64,000 nt of DNA from Megascapheus bottae (lineage: Eukaryota > Chordata > Mammalia > Rodentia > Geomyidae): the NCBI GenBank assembly GCA_024803745.1, contig JANJXV010000004.1, positions 49,919,858 to 49,983,857 of the forward strand. The letters run 5' to 3'. Below the pieces are notes generated by a model. The model was not told the DNA's origin. It did not search any database and saw only the letters and a list, made by a program, of their open reading frames with translations. Both the position numbers and the translations under genes were made by a program. How positions within the stretch are numbered: the stretch's first letter is position 1; each line of letters opens with the position of its first letter. Of this stretch, positions 46,382 to 56,305 are shown piece by piece.

Positions 46382-46439
46382 ACCTTCTATCTGGTGAATA
46401 TAATGTACCCTTTTATTACTTACAATAAAAATATATGAA
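46382..46439 (+). mobile_element. Ultra-short L1 insertion (58 bp) with exact 15-bp duplication
   Basis: The insert is only ACCTTCTATCTGGTGAATAT, AATGTACCC and TTACAATAAAAATATATGAA, the extreme 3' end of the L1 3' UTR. AAAAAGTTCAGACAG occurs exactly at 46367-46381 and 46440-46454. The left flank TGATAAAAAG gives a bottom-strand TTTTT/AT nick site. The exact duplication shows that this is a complete insertion event and not a leftover of a longer copy. Confidence 0.95.
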
Positions 46440-46454
46440 AAAAAGTTCAGACAG

Positions 46455-46803
46455 AAATTAAATTGAATAAGATTGAAAAATTATTTGTATTGTAACACAT
46501 GCATTTGTTCTACATATAAAGAAATATCAGATTAACTTTGAGAGCTCCCTTGTTTGTATATTGTTACTAAACGTATGAAAAAGACATAATAAGTTAGGAA
46601 AGAGGTACTTCAAGTACTTCCCACTTGTTTTTAATATGTTCAATAAGCAAATACCTGTCTTTCAATAATTCTCAAAGTGTGCCTCATTTAAAAATTTGCT
46701 GATGCTAAACCATTATTTATTTTCCATATGCAAATCTTAATATTCAGGTATGTTTAAAAATAGTCATAAATACTTAATGATGAAACATATACTTTTGTAT
46801 GCC
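46455..46803. other. Unique A+T-rich DNA
   Basis: Nothing recognised. Confidence 0.55.
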
Positions 46804-46819
46804 CTGTATCATAACTTTT

Positions 46820-47010
46820 TTATGCCAGTCCTGGGACTTGAACTCAAGGCCTGAGCACTGTCCTTGGGATTTCTCAAGGCTAATGCCCTGCCACTTGAAC
46901 CAGAGCACCATTTCTGGCTTTTTTTTTCTATGTATGTGGTACCAAGGAATAGAACCTGGGTTGTTGTGTATGCTAGATAAGTACTCTATCATTAGGTCAA
47001 TATCCCACTC
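46820..47010 (-). mobile_element. IDL-Geo SINE, full length
   Basis: A minus-strand copy: Geo (CAAGGCCTGAGCACTGTCC, CCAGAGCACCATTTCTGGC) and the tRNA-like half (CAAGGAATAGAACCTGGGTT, TACTCTATCATTAGGTCAAT). CTGTATCATAACTTTT at 46804-46819 and CTGTATTATAACTTTT at 47011-47026 give a 16-bp duplication with one change. Opposite-strand frames 46774-46992 and 46799-47056 both come from it. Confidence 0.95.
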
Positions 47011-47029
47011 CTGTATTATAACTTTTAAA

Positions 47030-48040
47030 ATAAAGAATCAGAGTAGACATTTATGAAAATGTGATATTTATATCTTTGTTTTATGTTAGAAAAGAACAGC
47101 AAAAAAGAATTGTAAGATTCCCTGTTTGCTATGATTATTTAGACCTCTAGGAAATGGCTACCTGTTAAAGTAAATATCATATCATGGAACTTATTTTCAA
47201 TAATTTAATTCTCAGCTTTTTAAAAATATTTCATGCAATATAAAATAATTGCATGCATAATGACTCACATATTCATGACTATAAGTATATGGAACTATTT
47301 AATACAAACTGTACTTAACAACTCAATGTAGCTAAAAATATTGAAGCTTATTAAAATGCTTCTATAAAGGAGTCATATATGCTTCTTGCAATTTTGTAAA
47401 AGGTAAATTCCTAGCAATGTGAGGAAAAATAACATTTTAAAAGTAGATGAAGGCTTTCAAAGGTGTACATGCTATTCAGGAAGAATCAATATCATTTCAC
47501 TCCAAATGCGAGTAAATGCAAAATTTGTGAATAAAACTTGACTAAGTAGTCTGTTGTTATTTGAATAAGAAGACTCTTATTAAGTAGATGTACAGAATGT
47601 GAAAGAGTTCTGGGTTCCCTAGGGGTAATCATGTGAATTCAGGGATATTTTGGAAATTGACAAGTTTTATTCTAGTAATCTGGTGAACAATATGCCAATT
47701 TGACTACATAATTTTTGTCCTAGTAATGGAGACTCATTAAATAACTTTAATGTATATTTGAAAAAATTACTAGTATTTCATGAGCAACTACAATATGATT
47801 TTGTCCAATGATACTGGTTTGTGTGAATTCTGCTTAAAGATAAAAACAAATTGAACACAATGTATTGCATAGAATACATACTATCAGTGGTATCTACTAA
47901 CGTAAGTTATTTAATATAAGTATATTCCTTTCGCTTTTGCAAAGAACAGTATAACTAGATTTAAAATTATAATTCTTAAATTCTTATTCTTCTTAATGGA
48001 TATCTGACATATTTGTAAAATATTTAAGTGTGAAACAACA
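47030..48040. other. Unique A+T-rich DNA
   Basis: Nothing recognised. Confidence 0.55.
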
Positions 48041-48062
48041 TACAAAAATGTATGTTTGACTG

Positions 48063-48253
48063 CGGCTGGGAGTTTGGCCTAGTGGTAGAGTGCTTGCCTA
48101 GCAAGCACAAAGACTCATTTTGATTTCTTGGTACCACATACATAGAAAAAGTTGGAAGTGGTAAAAAGTGGCTTAAGTGGTAGAGTGCTAACCTTGAGAA
48201 AGCCCAAGGACAGTGTACAGGCCCTCATTTCAAGCCCCAAGACCGGCAAAAAA
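48063..48253 (+). mobile_element. IDL-Geo SINE
   Basis: GGCTGGGAGTTTGGCCTAGT, GGTAGAGTGCTTGCCTAGCA and a degraded B-box (CATTTTGATTTCTTGG) form the left monomer. TTGGAAGTGGTAAAAAGTGG, GTAGAGTGCTAACCTTGAG and CAGGCCCTCATTTCAAGCCC form Geo. The flanks AATGTATGTTTG and AATGTATATATTTG look like an imperfect duplication. Confidence 0.93.
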
Positions 48254-48286
48254 GAATGTATATATTTGAATAATAGCCAACATATA

Positions 48287-48304
48287 TTAACTTCTTACTT
48301 CTTT
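48287..48304. repeat. Target-site duplication, left copy (18 bp)
   Basis: TTAACTTCTTACTTCTTT recurs at 48950-48967 as TTAACTTCTCACTTCTTT with one change. The pair brackets the L1 between them exactly. Confidence 0.92.
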
Positions 48305-48949
48305 TTTTTCCCTCTCCCCATTCCCACCCCCATCTTGTTTCCCCCTTCCCTATCTGATTTCATATAACCAAATACAGATATATACAATATATCAGATAAC
48401 AAGGTGAAATACTGTAACAGTATGAGATAACCAAGGGTCAGCAAAAGAGATGAGAGATAACATAGTACATTAAGGACAACAATCACTTGTAATATGGGTT
48501 TTGTTTCTATATCCTGGAGGTCCTTTCATTTAGAGTCATTCTATATGGCCTTCTGTATCTATATTTTGTTCTATTGTAAATCTCTGCTAGGAGAGCCCAA
48601 AGTTTCTACTGATTATGACAGATGAGGGAAGCCATTGAGCCTCTGTTCCTTTGAGGCTGGCTTATTTCACTTAATATGATTTTTTTCCAAGTCTTTCCAT
48701 TTCCTTACATATAGGATGATGTCATTCTTTCTGATGGCAGCATAGAATTCCATTGTGTATAAATACCACATCTTGTTGATCACTCATCAACTGAAGGACT
48801 TCTGGGTTGGTTCCATATCTTTGTTATGGTAAATAGTGCTGCAATGAGCATCGTTGTGCTAGAGGCTTTAGTATGTCCTTGTTTCTGGACAATTAGGTAA
48901 ATGCCAAGTACTGGAATTGCTGGGGCATCTGGGAATTCTATGTTTAGTG
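48305..48949 (-). mobile_element. L1 insertion lacking the last part of the 3' UTR
   Basis: On the minus strand it begins in ORF2 (complement of GAATTCTATGTTTAGTGTTA), includes the conserved block coding QKQGHTKA...MLIAALFTI.KIWNQPR.PSVDE, then 3' UTR landmarks (complement of AACATAGTACATTAAGGACA). It stops in the purine tract (complement of CCCTCTCCCCATTCCCACCC) with an A-run. About 95 bp normally following in this L1 type (GAAAGGGTATCAATG... to ATTACAATAAAAA) are absent, although the 18-bp duplication abuts the shortened end. The frame at 48780-49004 is ORF2 debris. Confidence 0.92.
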
Positions 48950-48969
48950 TTAACTTCTCACTTCTTTGA

Positions 48970-50140
48970 AAAGTCTCTTCATATATTGTGTAAGATTTCC
49001 CCACTTGTGTTCATTACAACCATAGCTAATTCTCACCTTTCATTTTTCCCTAAATTATATTATATAATATGATTTTCATTCATATGAAACAAGAGATTAT
49101 TATTTACCTCTACAATGTCTAATTTTTCACCTCTATTATTTATGTTTTTTTTAAGATTCATTCACCTTTAAATGGTACTCTCAGGTTTTGTTTTCTATTT
49201 ACTACTACTAAATTCCTTTTAAATGACCACAAGATGAAGATTGGGTTTTCTCTATGTCATGAATACTCAAAACTATAGCTACCTCATTTTCTTATTTATC
49301 TCTTTTAATATACTTCACTTCCCACCATCTTGTATCTAGCCAAATTCAGATGGTCATCTTTCAAACATAGCTTGCATTTTCCTTTTATTTCTTACACCTA
49401 AATTTAGTCCAGAAGATATTTTTTTGAAGCCTTGGACTCTGACAGTTTTTATGCAAGGAAATAAAACAGCTTAGTAATCATTTTTAATTTAGTGAAGTTC
49501 TTAAAGTCTAATAGAGGGAAAGTCACAAAAATTATACCAATATCATATGAGAAAATTACAAACAGAAGAGAAGTAATCTTCCCATCACCCACTTCAGCTC
49601 TTGTCTATGGATTTATTTTACAAATGTCAATATTCCCAACACTAATAGTATTCCTTTAGTGAAGTGTTCATTGTATAGTTTACCAGCTCACACAGGGATA
49701 TCATTCTTGCTCAGCACTCTATGGAGCCTCAACTTCACCTTCTCCCAACTCTTGTATTTCCTGACTTATAATGGTTTTTACAGGTGGATTAGCACTCAGG
49801 CTCCATTATTGTAAGACCTCTAAGGAGGAGATTTTGCCCACAAGTAAGTAAAGTGTAAGTAGAAACAACACAGGAATGCTTTGTAAGAAGCACTGAATGA
49901 AATTTTCATGAATTAATAGATCACACCATATACATCAGATTCAATGAATATACAACATTTATTAAATCAGTAGAGTTTGAAGAGGATGTAGTGTTACATC
50001 TTTATTAACTTTCAGTGCTTTGTGGCTGAGTACTAGTAAAGAACCAAGAACATTGCTATATCCAAATTTTTTTTCAAAAAAAGTTGCCAATTTATTTGAA
50101 CTTGAACTTGAAATTTGAACATTTCAAGCCATAAAGCATT
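48970..50140. other. Unique A+T-rich DNA
   Basis: Nothing recognised. Confidence 0.55.
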
Positions 50141-50149
50141 TCAGCCTAA

Positions 50150-50325
50150 TGCTGGCAAATGAAACCTGTAATGTAGTTACTCATAGAGTAAGACCTGAGG
50201 ACTGCCATTTGAAGCTAGAAGGGTCTGTAAGGTCCCCATCTCTAGTTGATGAGCATATTTCTGGGCTAGACTGAGGGAGGCAAGCAAGAGTAATAAGTAT
50301 GTGATTCTGAGATCAAATACTGGTA
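50150..50325 (+). mobile_element. Old composite SINE (B1-like then ID-like)
   Basis: A B1-like block (AACCTGTAATGTAGTTACTC, GAGTAAGACCTGAGGACTGC, CCATTTGAAGCTAG) is followed by a decayed ID-like block (GGAGGCAAGCAAGAGTAATA, GAGATCAAATACTGGTAT). The same order occurs near 33910 and 54203. Confidence 0.45.
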
Positions 50326-50524
50326 TTCCAAGCAAAATCAGGAGGAGAAAAATTGGGAAAGATGTAGAGGAGAAAAAGGAGACAGGGAGAGCAAAACAAT
50401 GTCACTGAATTTGGAAGAAATGAGTATAAAAGGTTTTCAAAAATTGACCCCATTCCTTATGAACACTACAATATTATACTTTCTGGTGGATGAGTAGAAT
50501 TTCACTGCAAGTATATGCCATATT

Positions 50525-51085
50525 TAGAGAAAAACAAGATGTATGTTTTCCTTCATTTGTGGTAGCTAGAATGGCCAATAAATCCCCAAGTAAACACACT
50601 GGGTGACAAGTGAGGGGTTACATATGAATTGCCTGACTCTGTGGAATCAGAAAAAATGCAATGCTTTATAAAAAGACTAAGTCAAATCCCAACAAAATAA
50701 GTATCAGAAATAGGTAGCTTCAAGAGGGGAGGGTGGGGTCAAGGAGAATGGGATAGAAGGAAAGGGGAAGAGAAGAGAATGCAGAGAATTCATTGTATAT
50801 ATCACAGAATTGAGAAACACAAGGGAAGAGGCAGGTCAAAGGGTGTGAAGATGTCGAGGTGATGATATCGATCATCAAGATGCATTGTACACATAAACTG
50901 CTTTGTTAAATGGCAAAAATAAATTAATAACCTAAAATTAAAATAAGTGAAGGAAACGATGGGCTGGGAGATATTGATGAGAATGGTGAAAGGGGTGATA
51001 ACGATAAAGATGCACAATAGTCATAAACTGTTTTTGTGATGGTAGTCCTTTGTTCAACTACTTAAATACAATAAAAATGTTTCAA
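50525..51085 (+). mobile_element. Old L1 3' end with a repeated terminal segment
   Basis: It begins in the last ORF2 codons (GTATGTTTTCCTTCATTTGT) and continues through a G-rich 3' UTR (AGGGGAGGGTGGGGTCAAGG). Two related end-like segments follow: GATGATATCGATCATCAAGA with TAAACTGCTTTG (50857-50930), and GGGGTGATAACGATAAAGAT with CATAAACTGTTTTTG, ending ACAATAAAAATG (50990-51080). This is either a duplication inside the 3' UTR or two L1 tails side by side. The minus-strand frame 50802-51017 is an artefact. Confidence 0.65.
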
Positions 51086-51089
51086 ATTC

Positions 51090-51650
51090 AGTCTTGTCAG
51101 CTTACTGTATAGAATAAAATTTAAGGAAAAGGTACTTGGAAAAATTTTATAGAATTGCACAAGAAAGTTAATAATTATATTTACAAATTAATTTTGATGG
51201 TTATAATTTAATGTTTGTGTTATGATCTAATTTCCTTGTGATAAATGATCTAATTAATCCTTCTTATGAAATGTTAAAATAACTCATTTCAAAAATAAAT
51301 ACCAAATAATAATATGGAAATTTTCTATGGAAATTCTTTCTTCTTTTTTCAGATATAAAGGATCAGAGTAAACACTACTGCATCTGGGATTCAATCTTGA
51401 CTTTGCCAATATTTATTGTCTCTCAGTGAGAAATAACTGTTGGAATGTTTATCATGCAACAATAGCCATTTATATCTATGAATGCAAACCTTCACAAATT
51501 GTAAGGTACATATTGCACCTTACTTTTCTCATCATATATTGTATTTGACTTCAAGAAAGGATAATAGCTGAAACTGTGCTTTGCTTCAGATGAAAAGGTA
51601 AATTATTTTGGTATTTTTTTGTACAGGAGTTTTAAAAAAAAAGGAGACCT
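51090..51650. other. Unique A+T-rich DNA
   Basis: Nothing recognised. Confidence 0.55.
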
Positions 51651-51654
51651 TATG

Positions 51655-51830
51655 CTTGGCTTTTTACTTGCTCAACTACTTGAACCATACTTCCAATTTC
51701 AATGTTTTCTGATAAATTAACTCTAAAAATTTGATGCTTTGTCTGCCTGGGACGGATTAAAATTAAAATTCTCAGATCTTAGATTCTCAAAGAGCTAGGA
51801 TTACAAGCATGAGCCACTAATATCTAACTT
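51655..51830 (-). mobile_element. Decayed B1-like/Geo composite SINE
   Basis: AATTCTCAGATCTTAGATTC with AGAGCTAGGATTACAAGCAT and GAGCCACTAATA is the complement of the B1-like head. CAACTACTTGAACCATACTT to the left is the remnant of Geo. Confidence 0.7.
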
Positions 51831-51839
51831 AAGGTAAAC

Positions 51840-52965
51840 TAATCTATCTAGTTTCTAAGACATATATATTTTTTTCTATAACAAGGATATAACATATTCA
51901 GGACAATTTCCAGATGCCAGAAAGGAAAAAAAAACCTAAGCTCCTTAATTTTTTCATGAGCTTATAACTCAAAGGCTAAACTTCAGAGAGAAATGACAAG
52001 GGATGGGGGATAGTGGTTAATAACAAAGAACATCATCTCTTAAAAAAGGCAATAACAATTATGATGACCCTTCTCACAACACCAATTGTGTAGTATATCT
52101 TATGGCATGTGGTAGCAATTGAAGGGGAAATGGAGCCAAAGACGTTGGGCATATTTCTGAATTAAGACTATTAAGAATTGGTGTCAGAAATAATATTGAC
52201 TAGAATTTTCAGTATTTGTCACTGAAGTCATAGTGTGTTATTACTATCATTTGAGTAAGAAATTCAACTCTCATATTAAATATGGTAATGTTGCTCCATG
52301 TGTTGAACAATGCAAAATACCTCTGACATATGACTCAAAAAATATTCAGTTACAGTATTTTGCCTCAAACTCTGTTCATAGCACTAAAAGAGATTATTCT
52401 GAGAAAGCTAAGGGCTATAATGCTCGCCTGTGGGCGGGTTTGACACTATCAAATGAAAAATACCATTCATTTTCTGGAGTACATAGCTAAGGTCAAAATA
52501 TTTAACCCTGACATGCTTATGTTCACAAAGCAGTAACTGCTCTGTATGTTTGTTTTATTCTTACTTCTTTTTTCACTTCTAAGAGATAGCTCAAGGATCC
52601 AAATAATAAATTTTATAGCAACATTTAAAATCTACATTTAGTGAATGACAACTTCTTCAGACATGAGAGAAAAAGCAAGCAACGCTAGGAATATTTTGAA
52701 CTTAATCTCAAACAAGAATGAAGAACAAATTGGTTAGAGGAAAAAAATGCTTTTAATGCACTTGAGTTTTATTATTGTAAGTCAACTGAATGCTCTATTT
52801 CAGCCTGAAGTATTGGTAGAGACAGTTGCAGATGAAGGAAAACAGATACATTTAAGATCTTCAAAAGAAAGGCAAGAAAGTGAAACAGTGAGACTGAGAG
52901 CTGGAGCTAACATATAAGAACACTAGCCAATATTATACATTTTGTTATAGAGGTTTGCCTTTTCT
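51840..52965. other. Unique A+T-rich DNA
   Basis: Nothing recognised. The frame at 52233-52490 (85 codons) has no family resemblance. Confidence 0.55.
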
Positions 52966-53048
52966 TCTCCTTTTTTTATTGCAAATTCTGGGGCAATAAG
53001 GCTAGCACTTAACCACTTCAGCTAAATCACCACTCCCGGTTCTGTTTT

Positions 53049-53101
53049 TTGTTGTTGTTGTTGTTGTTGTTTGTGTTTTTTTTTTTTTTTTTTTTTTTTT
53101 T
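53049..53101. repeat. (GTT)n followed by T26
   Basis: A GTT array of about seven units (53051-53071) runs into a 26-base T homopolymer (53076-53101). On the minus strand this is the very long A-tail of the composite SINE to its right, now expanding as a microsatellite. Confidence 0.93.
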
Positions 53102-53336
53102 GCGGTTGTGGGGCTTGAACTTTGTGCCTGGGGGCTTCCCTGATCTCTTCAGCTCAAGGCTACTGCCCTATCCCTTGAGCCCTACACTTCAAGCCCAGTG
53201 TACTTGCAGATTTTCTAGTGGTTAATTGGAGATAAGAGTCTCAGGGACTTTAATCCCGGGCTGGCTTTGAACCTCTCTCCTCAGATCTCAGCCTCCTGAG
53301 GAGCTAGGATTACAGGTGAGCCACAGCACCCAGCCC
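53076..53336 (-). mobile_element. B1-like/Geo composite SINE inserted in an older SINE
   Basis: Minus strand: B1-like head (complement of CTCAGATCTCAGCCTCCTGA, GAGCTAGGATTACAGG), linker (complement of GGTTAATTGGAGATAAGAGT), Geo (complement of GCTCAAGGCTACTGCCCTAT) and a 26-base A-tail. Extra sequence of about 30 bases lies in the middle of Geo (53180-53210). Tail length suggests a relatively recent insertion. Confidence 0.9.
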
Positions 53337-53429
53337 TCCACTTCCAGCTTTTTATGTACATATGGTACCAAAACATCGAAGCATGTTAGGCAACCACTCT
53401 ACCATTGGCTATGATACTGGCCCTGTTAT

Positions 53430-54195
53430 AGATATTTTTTTATTCTTATACAGAAGCCAGTTAACTTTCTGTGGTTTAAATTTCTTTACTAATTCTGTAA
53501 TGTAGAAATAAAAGAACATCAGAGAGGGGAACAATAAAAAAGAAGAGAGCATGAATAATGAGTTCTATAATACAGTTAGGTGGGAGAAATGATTTCTCGA
53601 TGGATAAAGATAAGTTAACAAGGATATACAGTAATACACTTCAAACAAGTTAAATGATGAAGTTTTAATATTGCCAGTGGTAAGAAATGATAAAAGATTT
53701 TGTGATTGAAGTGTTGGTCATACAACATAATTAATGCCTGTTGTATACATTATATAAAATATTATAGTGATATCCAATTTTATGTTGCTATTGATGATAA
53801 ACATTTAAATTTTTCTATTAATATACTGATTAAAACCCACAAATTTGTTCTATGAATTCCATCTAAAAATTCATATTTCTTTAAGAGAATTTCACTTGAC
53901 CATTCCTACTGAAATATGAAATGAAAAAAGATAATTTTATTTCCAAAGAAGCATTAGGGTACAAACTGTGTTGGCATGTCTGAAGATTAGATTTGTATAT
54001 ATCTTAAAGACAGTGAAGAAAGAGATGAGATTTCTTGCTATAAGTATGGTATCAGTACTAGTCTCAAATAAATACTGTGTAATGCTATCAATTTTAGACC
54101 TAAGGATTTATGATGTATTTACATTATTTGTAAGTTATGTATTTTCTAGGAGAAAAGTTTAGGAAAAAATGAAACAAACCTTGTAAATGATTAAC
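53430..54195. other. Unique A+T-rich DNA
   Basis: Nothing recognised. Confidence 0.55.
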
Positions 54196-54202
54196 ATTTA
54201 AC

Positions 54203-54405
54203 ATGGCTGTGGTAGTTTCCATCTATAATCACAGAAATTTGGAAAGCAGAGATTGGGAAAAGTCACAGTGTGAGGTCACCCCAGGCAAACAATGACATCC
54301 CATCTCAACTAAAAAGCATGGTGGAATAAAGTTATACTAGTTATGTGGAGAAAATATGTAGAAGGCTCATGCCCCAGTTTCACTCCAGGCACAAATATAA
54401 AAACA
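54203..54405 (+). mobile_element. Old composite SINE (B1-like then ID-like)
   Basis: ACATGGCTGTGGTAGTTTCC, GGAAAGCAGAGATTGGG and GTGAGGTCACCCCAGGCAAA form a B1-like block. A second block with TATGTAGAAGGCTCATGCCC and AGTTTCACTCCAGGCACAAA is ID-like. Confidence 0.5.
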
Positions 54406-54730
54406 TGAGATCCTATTCTCCCCCCAAAATGAAGGTAAAATCAGACTGAAGAAGATCTGGCTTACATGTTAGAACATTGTTAGGAAAGTACAAAGCCTGA
54501 GTGCAAGCACTAGTATTTTCACATACAGAAAAATGAATGGACAACTTGTAAATGTTAAGTATTACTCTAGAGGTGATTGACAGTGTCAATATTTCTTCAG
54601 GCATGATATACACAATTTAATATGGTAAACTTTCACCAAAAACTGTTGCAACAGAGGCAAATATATTCTAGAGGAAATAAATTAAAACCAGCAAGCAACC
54701 AAAAAACAAGAAAAATCCATGAAAGTGCAA

Positions 54731-54930
54731 TTTTTTTTCCAATCCTGGTATTTGAACTCAGGGACTGGGCACTGACCTTGAGCTGTTTATTGTTGTTGTT
54801 GAAGGATAGCTCTCTACCACTCAAGCCACAGCACTACTTCTGGCTATTTCCTGTGTGATACCAAGGAATGGAACCCAGGAATTCATGCATGCCAGGCAAG
54901 CACTTTCCTAGTACAACACATTCCCAGCCC
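54731..54930 (-). mobile_element. IDL-Geo SINE with GTT insert
   Basis: A minus-strand copy: Geo (GAACTCAGGGACTGGGCACT, CTACCACTCAAGCCACAGCA) and the tRNA-like half (CAAGGAATGGAACCCAGGAA, CATGCCAGGCAAGCAC). A short GTT array (54789-54800) interrupts Geo. TGCAATTTTT at 54726-54735 and 54939-54948 may be the duplication. Mirror frames 54622-54858 and 54633-54824 are artefacts. Confidence 0.92.
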
Positions 54931-54949
54931 CACAGGCATGCAATTTTTG

Positions 54950-56300
54950 ACATCTAAATGCAAATAGTTTAAATATAAAAAATGAAAGATCAGATAGAAT
55001 TTAAGCAGAGATTATTAATCAGAATGAAATATTTCTATTTTTCACTTCAATATAGATAAACTAAAGAGAACTTGAGGTAAAGAAAATTATTAGATGCTGA
55101 ATCTTTAAGAACTTTGTGCCTTCCTTCTTTGTTGGATAGAGACAAAAGGGATGAAAGTAATTATTTTAATTTAACAGAAGCCTAAAGAGTTTCATGGAAT
55201 TTAAGGTACATTTTAGAGAGGTCTGCAAGAAATGGTTTCAGTGAAAAGCTTGATTTTAAACATTGCACAGGCCCCACAAGTTCTCACTATTCATTTCGTT
55301 AATTTTTGTGATGTTTTTCTTATGGTTAACCTGAGGTTATGGGCTTTCTAAAAGAAAGATCATAGAAAAGTCAATCCCATCTCATTCCATCAAGGGCCTG
55401 CAGTATCAACAGGAATTCTCAGGCCATTGACCTTGATTTCTGGGCTGAGGGAATGTCTTGTCAGGTTTCCAATTGCAAAATCACTTCCCATCTCCTTTTT
55501 TAAGTTTTTATTTTATTTTTCAAATGAAGTCACTTGTACATGCCACAATGAATGGGGAAGATGAAATGTTTTGCTTGTCAAAGGGTAACAATTAGAGAAC
55601 TAAAGTGATTCTTTAAAAAAAACAAATGGAGAATTCCATTAGCTCAATGAAAACAGATTTTTCTTTGTAGGAGAAAAGGACTTATATTGAGTAAAAATAT
55701 ATATGTATGTATGTATGAGTGTGTATATATATGTATGTATCTGTGTATATATACAAGTTTATAATATATATGCATATATAATATATGTATAGATGTATAT
55801 ATGTATAACATGCCATAAGTTACATATGTAATTTATATATTATATAATTGTTGTGATTTTGTCAGTTATTATCCAGGTTATGTAATTAATACATTAAAGA
55901 GAACTAGGAAGCTATTTACAAATGGAAAGAATGTTATAACAAATTTATTTTAAGTTGAGCTACTCTGAATATAGATGCATATTCTTAAACCTTATAAGAT
56001 GTTACTTTCTGGCATTCATGGGAGACTATACATTGAATACTCATTATGCATGAAATCAAATTAATTAAGTTGAGAATACTGTATTTTAATCTATTACATA
56101 GCCAGACATGGCAGTATATCAAAACTTGGATCTACAGAGCAAATTTAAATGACAGAGAAATACGAAGTTTCTACATAGTCCTTCTAGGCTGGAAGGTTTG
56201 GAAACCAGCAGCCTCTATTATTCAATTATATATCCTATTTTTATATTATTATTACATAATGAATTGGCCAGAAGATCCACATCAATAGTTTTGTGATAAA
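54950..56300. other. Unique A+T-rich DNA with an ATGT/TATA simple repeat
   Basis: A simple-sequence region of TATGTATG/TATATA units spans about 55697-55845. Otherwise nothing is recognised. Confidence 0.6.
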
Positions 56301-56305
56301 TATTT

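Larger units (their letters stand above)
52970..53425 (-). mobile_element. Old IDL-Geo SINE split by a composite SINE
   Basis: The left part (52970-53044) shows the Geo complement (GGCTAGCACTTAACCACTTC, AATCACCACTCCCGG). The right part (53337-53425) resumes with CTCCACTTCCAGCTTTTTAT and the tRNA-like complement (CATGTTAGGCAACCACTCTA). The bases at the two inner borders (CACCACTCCCGGTT and CTCCACTTCCAGCT) are similar, as expected for an aged duplication of the host SINE. Confidence 0.75.
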
